Origin: an uncultured Coriobacteriaceae bacterium
GTDB taxonomy: Bacteria; Actinomycetota; Coriobacteriia; Coriobacteriales; Atopobiaceae
DNA: 5,236 bases
NCBI GenBank assembly: GCA_947367165.1
Contig: CANBCO010000042.1
Span: forward strand, 1 to 5,236
Direction of reading: 5' to 3'
Shown here in pieces: positions 1 through 5,065 of this stretch; within the stretch, counting starts at the first letter, position 1, and each line of letters opens with the position of its first letter. The notes under the pieces are model-generated. The model was not told where the DNA came from. It searched no databases and saw nothing but the letters and a program-made list of their open reading frames with translations. A program made the translations under genes and the position numbers.

Positions 1-1
1 T

Positions 2-1009
2 TCAACAGAGTCTGTAAATGAACACGTGCATATTGAGCTTAACGATGACTGGGAGGGCTCTGAGTTTAGGTACTGCACCGAGTTTCTCTTTAAAGCTGAA
101 GCTTCAAATTTTGATTCCGAAAAAACCTTGGCCTTTCTCGCCTCACAAGGCGATTGCGAGCTATTAGTTGGGCAAGACCCAGAGTATAAAGTGCACGTTC
201 ATACCAACCAACCTCAAGACGTGCTTGCCTACATGCTTGAATATGGCCAGATTTTTGAAGTGTTTATCCACAATATGGATCTGGAGGCTAAAGAGCGTTC
301 AGAAACTATTGCTGCCGAGAAAACCGCCATTGAAGAATCGAAGAAAAACTTTGGATTTGTTGCTGTAGCAGCAGGTTCAGGAGAAGCAGAACTTTTAAAA
401 TCGTTAGGTGTAGACGAGGTCATTCAAGGCGGCCAGACAATGAACCCCTCAACAGCAGAGATTATAAACGCCATTAATCGCGTTAATGCAGACCACATTA
501 TTGTGCTTCCCAATAACTCAAATGTAAGAATGACGAGCGAAGCTGCAGCCGGGGCTTTTGATGAAGGAGAAGTGGCTGTAGTTCCCACAAAGACGGTACC
601 GCAAGCTTTTGCAGCTATGTTTGTGGCGTCTCAAGACCTCACCTTAGCAGATAACGTTGCTAGTATGACTGATGCTGCACAAGTAGTGAGAACGGGAGAG
701 GTTACGCATGCCGTACGTGATTCTGCTGCAGCAGATGGAACCACGATTAAGGCTGGAGACGTTATAGGTATCACAGATGATGTGATTGAGCTTGTGGGAG
801 AAAACGTTTCTGATGTGACCTTTGACCTCATTACAAAAATGCAAACAGAAGATGAGGGCGATACGCTCACTATTCTTGCGGGACAGGACTTTTCGCAGCA
901 TGAGCTAGATGCTCTTGTAGAGCGAATAGAAGATGAGTTGCCAGACCTTGAAGTAGATCCGCACCGAGGAGAGCAGCCCCTCTATCCTGTCATTTTCTCT
1001 ATTGAATAG
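2..1009 (+). CDS. fakA: Fatty acid kinase catalytic subunit FakA (YloV/DAK-type), 5'-truncated by window edge
   Basis: The reading frame is open from base 2 and ends at TAG 1007-1009, giving about 335 residues. Family members are about 550 residues, so the N-terminal DhaL-type ATP-binding kinase domain lies outside the window. FakA phosphorylates fatty acids held by a DegV-family FakB partner to give acyl-phosphate for phospholipid synthesis in the cytoplasm. What remains is the middle domain (YCTEF near base 74; HVHTN near 194) and the C-terminal domain (FGFVAVAAGSGEAELLKSLG; GGQTMNPST; LPNNSNV; closing QPLYPVIFSIE). In S. aureus FakA, as I recall, the middle domain binds structural zinc through one Cys and two His; the Cys of YCTEF and the two His of HVHT fit that role. 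The GTG at base 26 is internal, because homology continues upstream of it. No FakB gene is visible here. The old label 'dihydroxyacetone kinase-like' refers to the same family. One GCCGAGAAA word sits at 314-322. Confidence 0.93.
   Translation, partial: STESVNEHVHIELNDDWEGSEFRYCTEFLFKAEASNFDSEKTLAFLASQGDCELLVGQDPEYKVHVHTNQPQDVLAYMLEYGQIFEVFIHNMDLEAKERSETIAAEKTAIEESKKNFGFVAVAAGSGEAELLKSLGVDEVIQGGQTMNPSTAEIINAINRVNADHIIVLPNNSNVRMTSEAAAGAFDEGEVAVVPTKTVPQAFAAMFVASQDLTLADNVASMTDAAQVVRTGEVTHAVRDSAAADGTTIKAGDVIGITDDVIELVGENVSDVTFDLITKMQTEDEGDTLTILAGQDFSQHELDALVERIEDELPDLEVDPHRGEQPLYPVIFSIE
314..322 (+). repeat. GCCGAGAAA word, copy 1 (fakA)
   Basis: Exact 9-base copy in frame as GCC GAG AAA (Ala-Glu-Lys). 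It is preceded by GCT and followed by ACC. Confidence 0.8.
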
Positions 1010-1020
1010 CTTCTAGACGC

Positions 1021-1026
1021 AAGGAG
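1021..1026 (+). promoter_or_regulatory. Ribosome binding site of recG
   Basis: AAGGAG lies 11 bases after the fakA stop. It stands 4 bases before a TTG (1031) and 10 bases before an ATG (1037) in the same frame. The ATG is the stronger codon and still within usable spacing, so I place the recG start there. The TTG would add two residues only. Confidence 0.6.
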
Positions 1027-1036
1027 TTTTTTGGAT

Positions 1037-3214
1037 ATGTCAGTAGATGCCCTTACGTTTCCAAAAGCTACTCCTCGATTTGACGCAACGCTTGCGCTTG
1101 ATGCTTCTGTAACAAAAGTACGCGCCGTTACAGAAACGCGAGCTAAGGCCTTAGAAAAGCTATCAATCTATACCATTCGCGACCTTTTGTCACACCTTCC
1201 TACGCACTATCTTGACTATACCGAGCTTTCTTCTATAGCCGCGGCTCGTATTGGGGAAGAGACAACAATTGTGGGAAGCGTGGGAAGAATCAAAGTGAAA
1301 CAAACAAGAAAGTTTCCGGTAACAGAAGTCTATCTTTTAGATAACACAGGCGTATTAAAGGTGACCTTTTTTAGAGCACCCTGGGTTTCTCGGCAGGTGA
1401 GTGAAGGAGATATCCTTGCGGTCTCAGGAAAAGTGAAATTTAGCTACGGTTACAAAGAAATGGCAAGCCCTTTTTGGGAAAAAGTAGCAGAACATGGAGC
1501 ACATGAAAACCTTGGAGCTGAAGCACAATCGTATGCCCGTGTTGTTCCTGTGCATGGTCTCACGCAAGGCATTAGTGCGGCCTGGATGCGCCGTCTTGAG
1601 ATAAACGCGCTAGAAAAAACGCGTGGCCTGCTAGATTTTTTGCCATCACACTTGCTTACAAACTATGGATTTATGGGGCTTTCTGCAGCTCTTTCTGCCG
1701 TTCATTTTCCGCATTCACTTTCTGAGGCAGAGGCAGCTAGAAGGCGGCTTGCGTTTGATGAGCTTATATGTTTACAGCTCGCTTTGCGCGCACGTGCTGC
1801 GCTTTTTGGTGAGCCAACAGAAGGCTATAGCCATAGTACAGAAGGACAATACATCAAAGCTCTTTGGAAGGCTCTTCCTTTTAAACTTACAGAAGAGCAA
1901 CAACAGGCTGTAAAAGACATCTTGGCTGATATGGCTCGAACCCGCCCTATGAATCGGCTTTTGTTAGGAGACGTAGGAACGGGAAAAACTATTGTTGCGA
2001 CCTTTGCATGTGTAGCTGCTGCAGATAGTGAGTCTCAAGCTGCCGTTATGGTTCCCACGTCGGTGCTTGCTTCGCAGTACGCTTCAAAAGTGGGCAAGCT
2101 TTTAGATGCTGTAGGCGTGAGCTGGGCACTTCTAACAGGTTCAACGCCTCAAGCCGAGCGAGCAAACATCGAAAAAGGTATTTCTTCTGGAAAGATTAGC
2201 GTGGTGTTTGGTACTCAAGCACTTCTTTCAAAAAACGTTACGTTTAAAAAGCTTAGTTTAGTAGTAGTTGATGAGCAACACCGTTTTGGGGTGGAACAGC
2301 GTGCTAGTATTGCCGAGAAAGGCAAACTTGCCGACATGCTGACCATGACAGCAACGCCAATTCCAAGAACGCTTGCCCTTTCTCTCTATGGAGACGTAGA
2401 AGTTTCTCGCATCAAAAACCGTCCTATAGCAGGCGCGGGAGTCAAAACTGTTGTGCTAACCCCAGAAAACCTAGACATCGCCTACGGCGCGATTGAACAA
2501 GAACTTCAGGCAGGACATCAAGCCTACGTGGTGTGTGCGCGTATTGAAGAAGACGAGGGCAAAGAAGAGCAAGGTGGTGCAACGCAGCAGGGGCGCGAGC
2601 GAAAACTCTTATCGGCCGAGCAAGTATACAAGCATGTATCTTCTCAAACGTTTAAAAACTGGCGCGTTGGTTTGTTAACAGGCGCATTAAAACCACAGGA
2701 AAAAGATGACATTATGGCGCAGTTTAGAGATCATAAGCTCGATATATTAGTTTCTACCACCGTCATTGAAGTTGGGGTGGATGTGCCAAATGCAACGGCA
2801 CTTCTTGTCTTGGATGCAGATAGATTTGGGCTTGCCACGCTTCATCAGCTAAGAGGCCGAGTTGGAAGAGGAAGCGTTTCTGGTAAGGTATTCTTATCAT
2901 CACCGTATAGCAAAAAGAGTGCTTCTAGGCAGCGTTTAGAAGCTTTAGAAAAAAGTAACGATGGATTTGAGCTTGCAGAACTTGATTTAAAGCTCAGACA
3001 CGAAGGTGATATTGTTGGATTTAAACAAAGCGGTGAGACAACACTTTCTGTAGCAGATCTTGTAAAAGATACAGACCTTGTGGAAGCGGCGTACCGTGAA
3101 GTAAGCGAAATGTTACAAAACGATGAGGCACTACGCGATCCAACCTATGTGCCGCTTACGTATGAAGTATTAAGCAGGTATAAGCACATACGTTCGCAAG
3201 GAGGTAGGTCGTGA
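1037..3214 (+). CDS. recG: ATP-dependent DNA helicase RecG
   Basis: This 725-residue superfamily 2 helicase reverses stalled replication forks and processes branched DNA; E. coli RecG has 693 residues. In order: an N-terminal segment with the family phrase DLLSHLPTHYLDYTE (49-63), the OB-fold wedge domain (about 75-150), Walker A GDVGTGKT (311-318), motif II DEQHRFG (412-418), motif III TATPIPRT (438-445), motif V VIEVGVDVPNA (about 576-586), motif VI HQLRGRVGRG (603-612), and the C-terminal TRG-type hairpin with GFELAELDLKLR and GFKQSGE. All catalytic motifs are intact. The usual GxG helix-hairpin phrase near the N-terminus reads VRAVTETRAKAL, without the glycines. A Glu/Gly/Gln-rich insertion of roughly 15 residues lies near bases 2545-2600, before the second helicase lobe motifs. 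The gene ends in TGA overlapping the rsmD GTG start (GTGA). It carries one GCCGAGAAA word on each strand. Confidence 0.97.
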   Translation: MSVDALTFPKATPRFDATLALDASVTKVRAVTETRAKALEKLSIYTIRDLLSHLPTHYLDYTELSSIAAARIGEETTIVGSVGRIKVKQTRKFPVTEVYLLDNTGVLKVTFFRAPWVSRQVSEGDILAVSGKVKFSYGYKEMASPFWEKVAEHGAHENLGAEAQSYARVVPVHGLTQGISAAWMRRLEINALEKTRGLLDFLPSHLLTNYGFMGLSAALSAVHFPHSLSEAEAARRRLAFDELICLQLALRARAALFGEPTEGYSHSTEGQYIKALWKALPFKLTEEQQQAVKDILADMARTRPMNRLLLGDVGTGKTIVATFACVAAADSESQAAVMVPTSVLASQYASKVGKLLDAVGVSWALLTGSTPQAERANIEKGISSGKISVVFGTQALLSKNVTFKKLSLVVVDEQHRFGVEQRASIAEKGKLADMLTMTATPIPRTLALSLYGDVEVSRIKNRPIAGAGVKTVVLTPENLDIAYGAIEQELQAGHQAYVVCARIEEDEGKEEQGGATQQGRERKLLSAEQVYKHVSSQTFKNWRVGLLTGALKPQEKDDIMAQFRDHKLDILVSTTVIEVGVDVPNATALLVLDADRFGLATLHQLRGRVGRGSVSGKVFLSSPYSKKSASRQRLEALEKSNDGFELAELDLKLRHEGDIVGFKQSGETTLSVADLVKDTDLVEAAYREVSEMLQNDEALRDPTYVPLTYEVLSRYKHIRSQGGRS
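1386..1394 (-). repeat. GCCGAGAAA word, copy 2 (recG, minus strand)
   Basis: The + strand reads TTTCTCGGC, inside GGGTTTCTCGGC coding Val-Ser-Arg. Its flank GGG is shared with the minus-strand copies at 4401 and 4752. Confidence 0.8.
2312..2320 (+). repeat. GCCGAGAAA word, copy 3 (recG)
   Basis: Exact copy in frame as Ala-Glu-Lys, shortly after the DEQHRFG helicase motif. Confidence 0.8.
3198..3205 (+). promoter_or_regulatory. Full-length Shine-Dalgarno of rsmD inside the end of recG
   Basis: AAGGAGGT matches the anti-Shine-Dalgarno over eight bases and stands five bases before GTG 3211. It fixes the GTG as the rsmD start and lies within recG codons, so ribosomes finishing recG arrive directly at it. 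Confidence 0.85.
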
Positions 3215-3783
3215 GAATAATTGGAGGCAAATGGAAAGGACGCCTTTTAGAAGCACCACAAAGTGGTAGCACAAGACCTACGCAAGACCGGATACGAGAA
3301 GCACTTGTCTCCCAGGTTTTGGCCGCTAGAGCACTATCGCTAAAAGGCGCATACGTGCTCGATGCCTTTGCAGGTACAGGAGCGGTAGGTCTTGAGCTTT
3401 TAAGCAGAGGGGCCGCCCACGTTACGTTTGGTGAGCGTGACAAGAAAGCTGCGCTTACCCTTCAAAAAAACATTGCAGTTTTATCTGCCGAGAAACTATG
3501 CGAAGTTTTTCTCGGAAACATAGTAAATAATTTAGAAAGCTATTGTGGCAAAAGTTTTGATATCGTTTTTTTAGACCCCCCCTATAAAGACGATCCGTTT
3601 CTTTCAAATGAGGTTCTTACTGCGCTTTTTGCTAGGGAGCTTTTAAGCAAAGGGGCTCTTATCGTTCACGAGCGGGCACAAGAAAAGGAACCGTTATCTT
3701 TGCCGTTTTTGCGTCTTGTAAAAGATAAAAAATACGGATCAACCTCTGTGGCACTGTATACCGTAAAGGAGAAAAATGAGTAG
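3211..3783 (+). CDS. rsmD: 16S rRNA (guanine(966)-N2)-methyltransferase RsmD
   Basis: This 190-residue SAM-dependent methyltransferase modifies G966 of 16S rRNA in the small subunit; E. coli RsmD has 198 residues. The family opening MRIIGGKWKGR and TRPTQDRIREAL (21-32) are followed by the SAM-binding motif I DAFAGTGAVGLE (51-62). An acidic residue follows at the end of strand 2 (GERD, 74-77), then the catalytic DPPY (122-125) in FDIVFLDPPYK, and a closing YGSTSVALYT. The start is GTG, supported by a perfect Shine-Dalgarno and the 4-base overlap with recG. The stop TAG 3781-3783 lies beyond the coaD ATG, an 8-base overlap. Two oddities lie inside: a near-perfect 20-base direct repeat (3394-3413 and 3637-3656) coding ELLSRGA and ELLSKGA, and an inverted pair of the CCGAGAAA word at 3487-3515. 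Confidence 0.96.
   Translation: MRIIGGKWKGRLLEAPQSGSTRPTQDRIREALVSQVLAARALSLKGAYVLDAFAGTGAVGLELLSRGAAHVTFGERDKKAALTLQKNIAVLSAEKLCEVFLGNIVNNLESYCGKSFDIVFLDPPYKDDPFLSNEVLTALFARELLSKGALIVHERAQEKEPLSLPFLRLVKDKKYGSTSVALYTVKEKNE
3487..3515. repeat. Inverted pair of the word inside rsmD (copies 4 and 5)
   Basis: GCCGAGAAA (3487-3495, +, in frame Ala-Glu-Lys) faces TTTCTCGG (3508-3515), an 8-base minus-strand copy in another frame. The two could pair as an 8-bp stem with a 12-base loop. Confidence 0.8.
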
Positions 3784-4249
3784 CATAGCTGTAATTCCAG
3801 GAACGTATGACCCTATTACGCTTGGGCATGTTGACGTCATTGCACGTGCACAAAAGCTCTTTGATACAGTGATTGTGGCTGTTGCAAGTTCGCGTGAGAA
3901 ACGCCCGCTTTTTTCTTTGGAAAAACGAATTGAGCTGGTAAAGGCATCGGTTTCTCCTGAAGTGGAGGTCTTTGGGTTTAGTGGTCTTTTAGTTGATTTT
4001 TGTGCCGAGAAACGCGCCCAGGTCGTTGTGAAAGGGCTTAGGGCTACCACAGATTTTGAGTATGAGCTTGCCCAAGCTGATATCAATGCAAAGCTTAATC
4101 CCAATCTAGAATCGGTTTATATCATGGCTCACCCCGAGCTTGGCTACATTTCTTCTTCTGCGGTAAGAGAGATGGCTCGGCTTGGGGCAGATGTGGCACA
4201 GTTTGTAACACCAGCTGTTAAAACGGCCCTCGCAGAAGTGGACTTCTAG
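3776..4249 (+). CDS. coaD: Phosphopantetheine adenylyltransferase CoaD
   Basis: CoaD joins ATP and 4'-phosphopantetheine to give dephospho-CoA and pyrophosphate, the penultimate step of CoA synthesis, in the cytoplasm. The 157-residue protein has the usual length (E. coli 159). It has the nucleotidyltransferase motif PGTYDPITLGH (8-18, with the catalytic-type His 18 in TLGH), a Lys at 42 in SREKRPLF, VVKGLRATTDFEYE (84-97) and the ISSS motif (125-128) followed by VREMARLGADV. The stretch before ISSS reads MAHPELGY rather than the common MPSKEWSF type, a normal lineage variation. ATG 3776 is preceded by AAGGAG at 3766-3771 with a 4-base gap. The start lies inside rsmD, so the two are likely coupled. 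It is the last gene of this unit, with a perfect palindrome 16 bases after its stop. One GCCGAGAAA word lies at 4004-4012. Confidence 0.97.
   Translation: MSSIAVIPGTYDPITLGHVDVIARAQKLFDTVIVAVASSREKRPLFSLEKRIELVKASVSPEVEVFGFSGLLVDFCAEKRAQVVVKGLRATTDFEYELAQADINAKLNPNLESVYIMAHPELGYISSSAVREMARLGADVAQFVTPAVKTALAEVDF
4004..4012 (+). repeat. GCCGAGAAA word, copy 6 (coaD)
   Basis: Exact copy in frame as Ala-Glu-Lys (residues 77-79 of CoaD). Confidence 0.8.
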
Positions 4250-4265
4250 TGGTATTGGTTAAAAA

Positions 4266-4289
4266 GTAAATAAAACATGTTTTATTTAC
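4266..4289. repeat. Perfect 24-bp A+T-rich palindrome behind coaD
   Basis: The half-site GTAAATAAAACA is followed directly by its exact reverse complement with no spacer. As RNA it could fold as a 10-bp stem with a CATG loop. On the + strand no U-run follows, but on the - strand the stem is followed by TTTTT (complement of 4261-4265). It therefore resembles a weak terminator for antisense transcripts, or a dimeric repressor operator. I recognise no specific regulator site. Confidence 0.8.
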
Positions 4290-4400
4290 CAGCGAACTTA
4301 AGGATTACGCTTTCTGCCGTCCTAAATTGAGCACGCACCCTATTCTTTTTCGCCCAAACAGAGCACGTGCCTCTATTCGTATCAGCAGGCTTGCTGCGGG

Positions 4401-4408
4401 TTTCTCGG
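4401..4408 (-). repeat. CCGAGAAA word, copy 7 (non-coding gap)
   Basis: Eight of nine bases match (TTTCTCGG then G on +). This is the only copy outside coding sequence. It is preceded by GGG like the copies at 1386 and 4752. Confidence 0.65.
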
Positions 4409-4455
4409 GTAAGAAAGCATGCTATATGGGTTGTTTGTTGCTAATAAAACCTCGG

Positions 4456-4484
4456 TTGCAAACTGCTCTGTTCTGTGGCATACT
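4456..4484 (+). promoter_or_regulatory. Probable sigma70-type promoter of rimP-nusA
   Basis: A -35 box TTGCAA (4456-4461) and a -10 box CATACT (4479-4484) are 17 bases apart. TGG immediately precedes the -10, giving an extended -10 (TGn). Each hexamer matches four of six consensus positions. Transcription would start near 4490-4492, about 18 bases before the terminator stem. It is the best candidate in the gap, and nothing downstream of it could serve as a promoter. Confidence 0.55.
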
Positions 4485-4508
4485 TTTTTGTAACTGTTGG
4501 CCTGACTG

Positions 4509-4543
4509 GAAGTGGGAGCGACTCCGCTCCCGCTTCTTTTTTT
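4509..4543 (+). terminator. Intrinsic terminator/attenuator in the rimP leader
   Basis: A 12-bp stem pairs 4509-4520 (GAAGTGGGAGCG) with 4525-4536 (CGCTCCCGCTTC), with one U-G wobble and a four-base loop ACTC. It is followed by seven T (4537-4543). This is a textbook rho-independent terminator, yet the rimP ribosome site starts only five bases after the U-run. No promoter can lie between, so it must act as a conditional terminator for rimP-nusA, for read-through from coaD, or both. Confidence 0.85.
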
Positions 4544-4548
4544 CAAGA

Positions 4549-4554
4549 AAGGAG
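4549..4554 (+). promoter_or_regulatory. Ribosome binding site of rimP
   Basis: AAGGAG stands seven bases before ATG 4562, which decides that start over upstream in-frame GTG 4475 (whose extension would run through the terminator) and ATG 4571. It could be masked by pairing 4548-4556 with 4531-4539. Confidence 0.8.
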
Positions 4555-4561
4555 CGAGCGC

Positions 4562-5065
4562 ATGGTTAGTATGAGCGTAGAACATAAGATTGTTACTGCT
4601 GTAAGCGAGCAGGCTGCAGACCATGGCGTTTCGCTGGTAGAGGCTCATGTAAAAGGAAGTCCTCAGCATCCCATTGTCGAGCTACGTTTTGATTCGCTTG
4701 CTCATCCTTATGCTATTTCAGCAGAAGAACTCGACGAGACCACCGTGTGGGTTTCTCGGCTTATGGATGAGTTAGATCCGTTTGAGGGCTCTTATACGCT
4801 TGAAGTTTCAAGTCCAGGTCTTATGAGAAAGTTGAGTTTTGATGCAGACTTTTTGCACTTTTTGGGCGAGCGTATTCAGGTAAAGCTTAAGTCTGATGGG
4901 CATGTTGGAACTCGACTCAAATATACAGGTGTATTGAAAGAATGTGACGCCGAGAAAATCACGGTAGAAGTTGATGGTACGCTTGTTGAGCTTGCAAAAG
5001 ATGAGATGGAAGAGGCGCGGCTTAAACCGAGTACAGATGCGCTTTTTTCAAGAAAGGATAGATGA
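4562..5065 (+). CDS. rimP: Ribosome maturation factor RimP
   Basis: RimP (YlxS/YhbC family) assists 30S subunit assembly. The 167-residue protein is of typical length. The hallmark YTLEVSSPGLMRKL (78-91) marks the end of the N-terminal domain. The N-terminus follows the family pattern, with a helix then GVSLVEAHV and VELRFD. The C-terminal SH3-like domain covers about 100-155 (GERIQVKLK, YTGVLKECDAEKITVEVDG). The location directly before nusA is the classic rimP-nusA arrangement. ATG 4562 is chosen from the Shine-Dalgarno spacing; a longer in-frame version from GTG 4475 would translate the terminator hairpin and is unlikely. The stop TGA 5063-5065 shares its last base with the nusA ATG. Expression is probably controlled by the promoter and attenuator just upstream. 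It contains one GCCGAGAAA word on each strand (4949-4957 +, 4752-4760 -). Confidence 0.95.
   Translation: MVSMSVEHKIVTAVSEQAADHGVSLVEAHVKGSPQHPIVELRFDSLAHPYAISAEELDETTVWVSRLMDELDPFEGSYTLEVSSPGLMRKLSFDADFLHFLGERIQVKLKSDGHVGTRLKYTGVLKECDAEKITVEVDGTLVELAKDEMEEARLKPSTDALFSRKDR
4752..4760 (-). repeat. GCCGAGAAA word, copy 8 (rimP, minus strand)
   Basis: The + strand reads TTTCTCGGC within Trp-Val-Ser-Arg. The 11 bases GGGTTTCTCGG are shared with 1384-1393 and the gap copy, apart from the final position. Confidence 0.8.
4949..4957 (+). repeat. GCCGAGAAA word, copy 9 (rimP)
   Basis: Exact copy in frame as Ala-Glu-Lys (residues 130-132 of RimP), 189 bases after the minus-strand copy. Confidence 0.8.
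5053..5058 (+). promoter_or_regulatory. Ribosome binding site of nusA
   Basis: AAAGGA lies within the last rimP codons, six bases before ATG 5065 and three before ATG 5062. The spacing favours 5065. The 16 bases 5043-5058 are identical to 4538-4553 in front of rimP. Confidence 0.6.

Larger units (their letters stand above)
4250..4561. other. Non-coding gap between coaD and rimP
   Basis: This 312-base stretch holds a perfect palindrome at its left end (4266-4289), one CCGAGAAA word on the minus strand (4401-4408), a promoter (4456-4484) and a terminator/attenuator (4509-4543). The middle, about 4290-4455, contains no convincing gene, tRNA or known RNA family that I can recognise. It shows only small self-complementary words such as GCACGTGC (4363-4370) and GCATGC (4417-4422), and short ORFs without ribosome sites. 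Whether coaD transcripts end here is unclear, because no canonical + strand terminator follows coaD directly. Confidence 0.7.

Noticed and set aside
134..142. TTTCTCGCC as a further copy of the repeated word
   Set aside because: It has one mismatch inside the core (C for G), so I did not count it; one-mismatch 9-mers are expected about once by chance in this length.
26..1009. FakA beginning at GTG 26
   Set aside because: The frame is open to the window edge, the family has about 210 more N-terminal residues, and no ribosome site precedes base 26.
4419..4493. 24-codon ATG ORF as a possible leader peptide before rimP
   Set aside because: It overlaps the predicted promoter, so it would lie upstream of the likely transcript start. 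There is no good ribosome site and no run of a regulatory amino acid.
4290..4500. tRNA or known riboswitch/T-box in the gap
   Set aside because: I found no cloverleaf, CCA end, T-box AGGGTGG-type sequence or other recognisable conserved core. The E. coli metY-type tRNA before rimP is not present.
4475..4561. In-frame extension of rimP upstream to GTG 4475
   Set aside because: It would translate the terminator hairpin and U-run, has no ribosome site, and adds residues unlike the RimP family. ATG 4562 has AAGGAG at seven bases.
4327..4569. 80-residue + strand open frame (TTG start) across the coaD-rimP gap
   Set aside because: It has no Shine-Dalgarno, runs through the promoter and terminator, and its composition resembles no protein I recognise.
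4382..4669. Minus-strand 95-residue open frame over the rimP start
   Set aside because: It is a shadow of the promoter, leader and rimP coding sequence. It has no ribosome site and no family resemblance.
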